Of a stretch of DNA of 64,000 nucleotides, positions 49,359 through 57,873 are shown piece by piece. The DNA is taken from assembly GCA_022496185.1 (NCBI GenBank), contig WTXG01000065.1:62001-126000 (forward strand), read 5' to 3'. The notes beneath the pieces were generated by a model. The model made no database searches and was not told where the DNA came from. It was given only the letters and a program-made list of their open reading frames with translations. The position numbers and the translations under genes were made by a program. Every line of letters starts with the position of its first letter. Within the stretch, counting starts at the first letter, position 1. Origin of the DNA: Multifurca ochricompacta. Lineage: Eukaryota > Basidiomycota > Agaricomycetes > Russulales > Russulaceae.

Positions 49359-50554
49359 ATGTCTTTCATTGCCGCCAACGCCGCCATCGACGCTTTCACT
49401 GCCACCACCGTAGTTGAGAACTTCCCTTCTGCTCATCCCTCCACACGCCCCTCTTCCCCCATCGACTATGAAGCCGCCGAAGCTCGAGTCAAGAATCAGT
49501 CCCCCAACCCCAACGATGATTTTGAACACTGTGAAGAGCCACACCCAAATGACCTGGTGGGTATGGAATCGGACAACAAAGTCCCAGAGTTCCCCTTTTT
49601 GTTAACAACCCCAACTCCTCCACGTACTACCCACTGGAGATCACCATGGGCGATGGGACAGTTGCAATCGCCAGGTACATTTTCTACACCAATGGAGGGA
49701 TGGATGTCGCCGGGTGCATGAAGAAGGACGGTCCGGTTTATGGAGCTCCGGTTTATCTGGAGGAAAGGTATACAGGTCGTCTGCATCATACGATGACTGA
49801 CGAACAGCTGGGGCACTTAGCTGCCGAAGATTCCCGGGCCTTTGCCATCGATGAGGTACTGAGTGACATGCGACTTCCACACCTCAAAGCCGAGGTAATG
49901 AGGCTGCGGAAGAATCTGACCCTGCGCAACACACTCAACCGACAATACAAAGAACATGCCAAGATGATGGCCCGGCTGACCAACGGGATGTTCCAAATCG
50001 AACAAGAGCTAGTGGAGATCCGAAAGAGGTTGGAGAAGGGGGACGCCTACCAGACGATCGCTGAAAGGTACGCTGACACCTATGCCCAACCCCTCCCACC
50101 ACGATCATTGGGGGCTGCCCCGGTGTTACTGCCGAACCAGTTTGAGATGCCACGTATGCATGAGAACCCTCGTGGGGAGACGTGCTGGCAATGCGACAGC
50201 AAGTACCACATCAGCTGGAACTGCCCCCTCAATCGCAAATGGTGCCGACACTGTCGCAGCAACCTGCATTGGAGCAGGTTCTGCATCTTCCGTCGAGTAG
50301 GAGTCGCCCCGACGATTAGCAACCCATCTGGGTGGTGTGGCAAGTGCCTACGTCACAATGCGGGACACCGGGAGTTGGACTGTCCCGTCCACAACCTGTG
50401 CCGTCTATGCGGGCAACATGGCCCCTACGGGTTCCTCCACACTCATCAGTGTCCCCAAGATGCGGACAAGGAGAACTATACCATGGATGATCGTAATGTA
50501 GCTGACGATTACTTGGACCTGGTACAGGATGATGACGGTACGAGTCGTTTCTAG
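49359..50554 (+). pseudogene. Extra ORF of the chromovirus: coiled-coil protein with four zinc-knuckle-like motifs
   Basis: Lies between pol and the 3' LTR, sense orientation, about 398 codons from ATG 49359 with one frameshift in a T-run near 49598; the second part is open from before 49646 to the TAG at 50552-50554. In order: a low-complexity, acidic N-terminus (MSFIAANAAIDAF), a segment YPLEITMGDG, a charged coiled-coil-like stretch (about 49850-50070), then CWQCDSKYHISWNC, CRHCRSNLHWSRFC, CGKCLRHNAGHRELDC and CRLCGQHG...HTHQC. No signal peptide or membrane segment, so it is not an env. Probably a nucleic-acid-binding accessory protein; function unknown. Confidence 0.75.
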
Positions 50555-50571
50555 CCGGGTCTGCTAGAACC

Positions 50572-50585
50572 AGAAGAGGGGGTGA
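50572..50585 (+). promoter_or_regulatory. Polypurine tract of the chromovirus
   Basis: AGAAGAGGGGGTGA directly precedes the 3' LTR and would prime plus-strand DNA synthesis. Confidence 0.75.
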
Positions 50586-51179
50586 TGTTACAATCCTTGC
50601 CGAGCAACCCCGTTTTCTTTACTCTTCCCAACGACGACCCCTCTTTACCACCCACCCTACATTTCATGATCACGTCTCCATCCTGGGACCCATCACATGC
50701 CCTCCTTCCATCCCCATGACCTCCTTTGTACTTGTTGACTCGCTGTTTGCTTATGATTGACCCTTATCTCTTTATCCTCTTATCTCCTTATCTTTATGAC
50801 TGGACACTTACTTAATACCCTATCAGAAGCTAGGCTTTACGCCCTCCACTTTCGTATATTTGGGCCCACCTGACCGTGTTATCCTTATCTCATAGACGCC
50901 TGTTTACTTATGTATATAAGTCCGCTGTATCTACCTTGTAGACCTCAGACTCGACTTATTGAATACATCGGTGCTTGTCTTCCGGACATCCCTTTGATCT
51001 TTGACTCAGTGTCTCAAGTGCTTTCGGCACTTCTTCCATTCAACATCGTCCTAGGGAAGTGCCCCTTTGATGTTGACTCGTCCCACTTAAACTCCAAGAG
51101 GCCTTATTGGTTTCTTATCTAACCCGACGAATCGCACTGTCACACAAGTCGTGCAGAACGTCCTGCACTGGACGTAACA
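50586..51179 (+). repeat. Chromovirus 3' LTR
   Basis: 594 bp. TATA box 50913-50920, predicted RNA start 50947. Ends CGTAACA and is followed by TSD AAATG. Confidence 0.95.
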
Positions 51180-54063
51180 AAATGCGTGCAAGTTCTTTAC
51201 TTGCATTGTGCATTTCGGACATCCGGCCCAGGAGATCCCGGTCAAGGAGATATGCACTTGGACACAACGTGTTCATTTATGGCTACTCAAGATCCCTCAA
51301 AGATTCCTATTTTATGTTCATAAGATTAAGATAATTTATTATTCCATTTTTATTTTATTATTCTGGTTTCAATTTTATACGAGCGTGACTGTTCTTTGCA
51401 TTTCTGCGCATTTCGGGTAAATGGCCCGGGCCATCCCGGTCAAGGAGATAAGCACTTGGACACAACACGTTCATTTATGGCTACTCAAGATTCCTCAAAA
51501 ATTGTTGGTTTATGTTCAGAAGATTAAATGGATCATTTATTTACATTATTATTTTATTATTCTGGTTTCATTTCATACAAGCGCGACTGTCCTAGTCCCT
51601 GGATGCACATTTCTGCGCGTTTAAGTCAACCTTCCTTAATAGGAAGGAGGTCAGACCACCATGCAATGCAATGTAGTCGCTGCCCCATGCAGCTTGTAGA
51701 CACACGCGGGCCTTGTTTCAATAAAGTAATTTGATAATTAAATTATAGAATAGTCTATATTAGTCTAGAGTGTATTTTAGATAGTGCCAGACCGGCAGAA
51801 TTGGTCGCGCGTTAATAAAACAGATGTATCATGGTTTTCAAGAAAGTGGATCACTGATAAGGATTTTATTTTACATCGCACTGTTAATCTGCTTTGATAT
51901 TTTGTAGGATAATACTAGAACATATTTAACGCCACCCTGTAGCATACATCAGACGAGATCTTGTATTTTTGTGACTGCAGATGTGTTTTATCTCGGAAAT
52001 TCTACTGATCTTATCAATGCATAATCGGCGCCTATACCTGCCAAACCCGCCGCGTGGGTATGGGTTTCCACGGGTTGGGAGCTGTATACCCGTACCCGTA
52101 CCCGGAAAAACCTGCGGCGCTTACCCGTGCGGGTATGAAACCCCTTGACAATCACTAGTCAAGATTTCTTTGATGTATTTTTCTTGGGAGAGCGCCATCC
52201 ATCTGGCCTTGCAGTCGTGCGTGATGTGCATCCCAAGAATCCAGGTGATTTCGCCCAGGTAAGTCATCTCATAGGCATTTCCAAGTGCCTCTTTGTCTTC
52301 ATTGATCTCCTTTAGGTCCTTCAACACCATGGTGATGTCGTCAACGTAGAGAGCAATGATAGAGGACTTTGCGTTTCTGTGGTGGATGAAAACTGCATGG
52401 TCGGCTTCGGTGCGTTGGTATCCTATGTTTTCAAGCTTAGCTCTGATGTCTTGATACCAGACACGGCTGCCTTGCTTTGTTCCGTAGACCGCCTTGATAA
52501 GTCGGAGTACCATCCCCTCGGGAACGTCAAAACCGGGAGGTGGCTCCATGTAAATTTCTTCCTTTAGTTCGCCATTCAGGTATGCTGACTTCACATCCAT
52601 TTGGTGAACTTCCAGGTTGTATTCAGTTGCTAGTGTGAGGATTGCATGAAGCGATGCAAACTTTGCCACTGGGGCGAATGTTTCATCATAGTCGACTCCC
52701 TCGACTTGAGTGAATCCCTGTGTGACAATACGAGCCTTGTGCCTCAAGACCTCTCCAGTTGGCCCATGCTTCGTGTGGAACACCCATTTGCTGCCAACCA
52801 CCTTGCACCCTGTGGGACGTTCGACGACTTCATACACTCCCATGGCCTCGAACGATCGCATCTCTTCCTGGCAAGCAGCTTCCCATTCGCCAGCGTTGAG
52901 TCGCACCATAGCTTCTTTGAAGGTGCATGGGTCACTTGCTAACTCAGGTTGTGCGATGTTGGCTTGCTCTGTAGGGTTCCCTTTTGTTTTGTAGGAACTA
53001 ACAGAGTAACGAGGGTCATCGTCGCGAATAGGGGGGCGTGCGGTTCGCTTTGGTTGGGTGGTGATAGGCATTGGTGTTGATGTTGGTGCGGATGCGGGGG
53101 TCTCTGTGAGTGCACTTTCTACTTCACTGTCGCTACTTTGCTGAAGTTGGCTAGGGTTTTGCACTGGTGTATTAGGTAGCGGCTCTATAATGTTTTCGTT
53201 TTTATCGCCCTCACTGGGCTCTGTATCGTCGAATTTGATGACGACTCTTTCACTGGCTGGCCCCCCTTCATTGAATACAATGTCGCGCAACTCATAGAAA
53301 CAGCCTGTTGGGCGATGCACTAGACGATAAGCTTTGCGACTCCAAGCATACCCCAAGAATGTGCACAAGATGGACCATGCACCGAGCTTGGTGCAATACT
53401 TCGCTGGGATGTGCACAAACGCTCTGCAGCCGAAAACACGCAAACAGGAAATGTCAGGTTTATTGCCACTCCAAGCTTCATCAGGGGTGGAGTCCTCCAG
53501 GGCGCGGGTGGGTGTGACATTGTGCAGATAAGCTGCGTACTCTAAAGCGTCGTACCAGTAAGTGTCAGGCAAATCTGCATCAATGAGCATTGTCCGGACT
53601 TTATTGAGAAGCATCCAGTTCATGCACTCTGCGACTCCATTATGCTGAGGTGTGTCCGGCATTGTCATTTTGTGTTTGATGCCTTTGTCTTGTAGGAACC
53701 TCTGGGCCGCAGTGGCGATGTATTCGCCCCCTCCATCCATGCGCAGCACTCTTACTTGCTGACCTGTTTCGACTTCTGCACGAGCTACGAAGCGTTGTAG
53801 ATAGTGTTTAAAGGTCCGGTTCGGTCTGGTTTTTAGACCATGATGGGCTGCAACCATGGACCGCAACCGGTTGCGGTTGCACCTCATGTCTAGATAACCG
53901 GACCGGACCACTTAAAAACCGAAAAACGGTTCATTTCAGTCCGGTTGCCGGTCCATCAACCGGTTTCAACCGGTCCCATCCAAGACCGGTTAGGACTAGT
54001 TGCCATCGGTCCGGGAATCGGTCTGAACCGGTCTTACCGATATGTAAAATTCTCTATGCAAAG

Positions 54064-54140
54064 CCTGGACCCGGGATTAGAACCCAGGTCCTCCAGAACA
54101 AGCTGGGTCTTTGGTGCTCTGACCGCTGAGTTACGCAGCC
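54064..54140 (-). ncRNA. tRNA-like module in the left inverted end of hAT-4
   Basis: Minus strand, opening GGCTGCG. Box A-like TAACTCAGCGG (54123-54133) and box B-like GGTTCTAATCC (54074-54084, one mismatch to GGTTCRANNCC). A clean cloverleaf with anticodon loop is not obvious, so it is a tRNA relic or SINE-head-like sequence. It points out of the element. Confidence 0.5.
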
Positions 54141-54186
54141 TCATGAAATATAATCACACAACCTTCTATATTAAGGTCATGTAAAG

Positions 54187-54497
54187 TTGCATTGTGTGAC
54201 ATTCAACAATGAGACCAGAACCAGAAGTAACAACCCCACGCAATGCAGATTGGCTGAACAGGATCGACGGGTCACTCACCAAGACCTCCGCGCTTGGTCC
54301 TTCTGTCAGATTCATGAGCTCAACTTCCAGAATCCCATCACCATCCTCCATCCCAGCCTCTTCTGGAGTCTGCTCAGCATCGACTTGATGCCCGCTGTGT
54401 GTGAAAATGAATCATCGAACCTTTGAATGCACCACTCCTGCTGGATATCGTCATGTTCACGTTGGGTCACACTCTCAGGCTTGGAATCCTCCGACAT
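54187..54497 (-). pseudogene. Unidentified minus-strand ORF fragments divergent from ATP12
   Basis: Two overlapping frames, MSEDSKPESVTQREHDD from 54497 and a continuation in another frame (GMEDGDGILEVELMNL) toward 54187, with a TATA-like sequence upstream near 54525. Could be the captured start of a host gene that was the divergent neighbour of ATP12. Not recognised. Confidence 0.3.
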
Positions 54498-54552
54498 CTC
54501 AGATATCAGTGAGTTACTTGGACTTTAAATATATGAACGTCAACCTCGTCTC

Positions 54553-55425
54553 ATGATGCCAGCACGCCAGTCACAGCAACAAACCATGTGTGTACCCCCA
54601 TTCATGTCACTTCCGTCAACCCACATCTGTAGTACAAGTGCAGAAGCAACACTCAAGACGCCCGGGAAAGCCTTTACTCTTGCCTTGCTCGAAACGCCTC
54701 TCCACAACGCTTATTGTGACAGTGGGAAAACCAACGTAGTTTGCTCAAGTCCTACGCACTTCCTATGGTACGATGTGTGCATCAGTTCTCTGTTGAGTAA
54801 TGAACTTATCTAGAAGTAGACTTCTTTTGCAGCGCGCGCGACAGACTCGATGAATGAAGCTGTAACGCATGTGGATGTGTGCAAAGCCCTACTTAATTAT
54901 CTCGACACTGATACGGTCTGGTGTGTGTCTGCTTTCTCACTTGTTACATGTTACGCTAGCTTCCATCAGGATTACCCAGATCCACTTGTGCGTCTGCAAA
55001 ATAAGCACTGGGACCCCCTGCTCACCTGGGCTCGTGACACCTTTGACGTCGAGCTACTAACCCCCACTTCCATGCTATGCCCGACGTTCTACTGGCACTG
55101 ACAGCGACTGACTCAGCTTGACCGACTCCAACTTCTCCGACGCCTTCAACAACTCCAAGAGGCACATCAGCAAGACTAATTGCTTCAAAGTCATCCTCCA
55201 ATCTTCCAAGTCTTCTTCGACAACCGCGCTTAGCCCCTCTGCACCATTTCTGGTAGCCCAAGTGGAGGTTACTAGTCAAATCGAGCGCTGGGGAGAGGTT
55301 GAAGACGGTGCGTATGCTTGCTGTTTTGTGTGCCCACGGAACCTTACCTCGAACACTCAGCTCATGACATTGATTACCATGATGTATGACGGCACATTGG
55401 CAATACAGCCTGTCTATTGGCTTCA
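54553..55425 (+). pseudogene. ATP12: Captured, intron-containing copy of ATP12 (mitochondrial F1-ATPase assembly chaperone)
   Basis: Successive pieces match ATP12 in the right order: TLKTPGK, then GKPLLLPCSKRL in the next frame (about 54660-54700), ENQRSLLKSYALPM to 54770, a GT-AG intron ending 54832, ARATDSMNEAVTH and KALLNYLDTDT, an intron 54916-54969, DYPDPLVRLQNKHWDPLL, a decayed stretch, VEVTSQIERWGEVED (about 55262-55307), an intron, and AHDIDYHDV-stop-RHIGNTACLLAS. Frameshifts and a TGA (55387-55389, from CGA) disable it. ATP12 binds the F1 alpha subunit in mitochondria. Retained introns show capture at the DNA level, not by reverse transcription. Confidence 0.85.
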
Positions 55426-56165
55426 GTCTAGGGTACGCACGCGATTCTGCTCTAAGAATCCATTTCGCTCTCCCAACTTGTAATACCCAACTTGCAGATT
55501 AAACTTTATTGCACAAATAAGTGGTGTCTTCCATGATGTTTCGTGCATACAGTGACAACTCCTTTAGCGGCACACCCAAATTCCCCTATCCACATTGGCA
55601 TCCTCCTCAAGATATAGTGGCAATGTTCCTTCGAGTAATGTGCAGAACGCCGCGGTATGCGCACCAGCATGCAGGGCCAGATATCACGACGACATCACCG
55701 GAGCGCAGCAAAATAGGGATTGGCGTGACGTCGCATGTGAGGCCACCAATAAGAAAGACAGCGGCATTGCCGAGGCTGTGGACGGGACATTAGTGAATAC
55801 GAGGGGAGATGAGAAGAGTGAGGCATATGAGATCGAGGCAAGTGGCGAGGTGGCGCAAAGTTTGGAATGGTCAACATGGCCCATAAGGGTGCCTGCGTCA
55901 GGCTCTACCTCTACAAAGTGCAGACTGAGCGACACCAAACAGATCACGGATGTGGCCCGTTTCAAATGCTGACCATACATTTTATTCCATGCTTACCAGT
56001 TGGTTTTTTTATTTATTTTTATTTATTTTTTAAATCAACTTTATAATGCACATTGCCTAAGTCGAACAGTTACTAGACATGAGCTCTGGTAACTACTTTA
56101 AGGGAAAATTAAATTGTTGAGTGAGGACCCATGGTAAAAACCCAGCTAGGGGAAAAGAATGTGTG
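55426..56165. other. Unassigned stretch in hAT-4
   Basis: Open frames on both strands (for example 55595-55972 plus, 55684-55980 minus) without recognisable motifs; an A/T-rich stretch near 56005-56035. Possibly 3' flank captured together with ATP12. Confidence 0.35.
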
Positions 56166-57214
56166 CTAAGGTGCCAGTTTAGAAGTCGCTTTCTGAGCCA
56201 GAAAGGGGCCCCTTACCCTGCGGAACCTAGTTGGGGTTGTCTTGTAGTGTACGGCTTGAAAGCTGCACACACTCCTGTAGGAAGCGAAGAAACGCTTCCA
56301 CATATTTTTTTGTCGTGAAAACCTGGATCCAACGGAGCGCGGCATGATGAGTGGGGCATGTGTAAGGAATGTGTGAGTGGCAGTGGCCACTGTGGAGCCG
56401 TCGCAGGTGCAGATGCGGGAAGAGGGAGGTAGGTCATGACTAAACCGGGTTGAGCAGTCGGCTGTGAAGATGTGGCCTGTGGCTAGGCGCATTGCTGTAG
56501 AGGTGGTGTGTTGGGAGAGGGGAGGGAGGCCAGCCTTGGGCCGGTGAGTTGCGGCGGACCACAATGGATGGTTTGAGTCATCAGGGGGACGGTTGATGGA
56601 GAGGGTGTACGCCCGGTTGTCAGATCATTCTGGGTAATCATTTGTGGGGGTATGAGACGCTCGCTCCCGGACCCATTCCCCACGCCAATTGTCAAATGCG
56701 CGAAGATGAGAGAGGGAGTGCCACTTAGCTGGAGAGGGCCGCCAGAGGGATGGAGATCCGGCAGTGATGAGCAGATTTTGATGAGACAGTCTGGGCTCGG
56801 TAGTCCCTCATTGCCAGGGCCCACATGAAGGTGAGCGAGGTCTCTGGGAAAGAGGAGGTGAGAGATGTCAGCAATCATTGAAGGAGACAAATCCCCCTGA
56901 ACGCTTTGGGATCACGCGATTGTAATCGTAAGAGAGAGGAAGAGGAGCACGTAATGATGATTTCAGGAGCAATTGTCACTCCTGCAAAGAAATCGCATAG
57001 CCAGCGCATGGTTTGCGCCAGCCCGAACAACTCCACATCTGCTTTTGTTGCCCCTGTCCCTCGACACTACGCCATCGTCCATTCCTCGCGTGAGTTCATG
57101 ATGGTGGAGGCCGTGGCGCCGACCATTTTGCGATCCGGGCCTGTTGGCATTACACTCTCAATCATCAAGTGGTCCTGCACCCACGCACCCAAATACGCGG
57201 ACAGTTGTTTGTAG
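56166..57214 (-). pseudogene. LINE (Tad/jockey-like) 3' fragment: RNase H and C-terminal zinc-knuckle remnants
   Basis: Minus strand. VELFGLAQTMRWLCDFF then IIITCSSSSLL resembles the RNase H core, HLHVGPGNEGL its pGHxGxxGNE motif, and MRLATGHIFTADC with spaced Cys/His residues the end of fungal non-LTR ORF2 proteins. Several stops and frame changes. No RT or endonuclease part is present. Based on motif resemblance only. Confidence 0.45.
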
Positions 57215-57677
57215 AGAGCTAGATAATACCTGAATGTTCCACACAGCTAAAGTGGAGATAGAGGTAATCGGCTCGCTTTTCCTATAAAATGTCAGAAGCA
57301 ATACCAAGAATAAACAAACAAAGTACTTACATTCCACGATGCTAGTGCGACGTCCACTTCAAGTCCTTCAGGCCCACAAGAAGAACCTCCTTGACAGCGG
57401 GGATTGTGTGTTGGAGGGTGGGGTTCGTTGCGGAAGGTAGAGTCATGATGCACTTGGTAGGTGATGGGAACGAATAAGGGAAGTTCGAAACGATGTCAGC
57501 TGGCAACCATGACTTGGAAGTGCTTGTACATTTTGTGGTGATTACTGGAAGGTTAGAATGGAGTGGTCGAATCTATATGAAGAAAAGGACCTTGGCACCA
57601 GGGGGGCAAAGAGAAGGATGGATGAACCAGATGTAAGTTTGGCTAAGGTGGTGGAAGTCGAGTACAGAGGGCTGCGG
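57215..57677. other. Unassigned stretch in hAT-4
   Basis: No ORF or repeat recognised. It ends at the hAT-like terminus at 57678. Confidence 0.4.
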
Positions 57678-57696
57678 TAGGGCTGCGCGCCGTCCG
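57678..57696. repeat. Internal hAT-like terminus inside hAT-4
   Basis: TAGGGCTGCGCGCCGTCCG matches the element end at 42091 (two A/G differences). It lies about 180 bp beyond the transposase stop, where the original element end would be expected. Confidence 0.55.
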
Positions 57697-57873
57697 TTCG
57701 ATGGGTCACACATGCATTGCTAGATAGTCGAATTGCTTTCAGTTTGAACCTCTTGTTCGCAAGTTGGCATTGATGCTACCAATACTGTAATAATAACAAA
57801 ACAAGTGATACATTTATATTATATATTAATATAGTATGAATTGAAAACAAAGAGAAAGTAAAACCACCCTACT

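Larger units (their letters stand above)
43771..51179 (+). mobile_element. Full-length Ty3/gypsy chromovirus with an extra 3' ORF
   Basis: Two 594-bp LTRs (43771-44364, 50586-51179), TSD AAATG (43766-43770, 51180-51184), a self-complementary primer-binding site, gag-pol with a C-terminal chromodomain, an additional ORF, and polypurine tract AGAAGAGGGGG before the 3' LTR. Three solo LTRs of the same family occur in the window. The coding part is disabled by stops, frameshifts and an integrase deletion. Confidence 0.95.
43292..52157. mobile_element. Non-autonomous hAT element family 1, copy D, split by the gypsy element
   Basis: Inverted relative to copies A-C. Perfect 8-bp TSD GTCAAGAT (43284-43291, 52158-52165). 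Without the gypsy element and one AAATG it is 1,452 bp, the same length as copy A. Excision rejoins the Copia-C pol frame. Confidence 0.92.
42519..53801 (-). pseudogene. Copia-C: Ty1/copia pol, truncated and split by a hAT element
   Basis: Minus strand from 53801 down. It starts inside the integrase (RFVARAEVETG, RMDGGGEY, TPQHNGVAE), continues with RT (WVFHTKHGPTGEV, YETFAPVAKF, ALYVDDITM) to 52157, resumes at 43291 with ILTRFGKSDMRPISTPT and RNase H (STEAEYIAGAHAAKEAVWLR), and ends H-A-G-stop at 42526-42528. A frameshift lies near 42930. Gag, protease and half of the integrase are missing, cut off by hAT-4 at 53802. The RT part is one long open frame of nearly 600 codons, so decay is moderate. 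Confidence 0.88.

Noticed and set aside
49359..50554. Envelope gene of a retrovirus-like element
   Set aside because: No signal peptide, membrane segment or fusion motif; zinc knuckles instead.
54553..55425. Native ATP12 locus
   Set aside because: Several frameshifts, a stop and its position between inverted transposon ends argue for a dead captured copy; an essential assembly gene would be intact.
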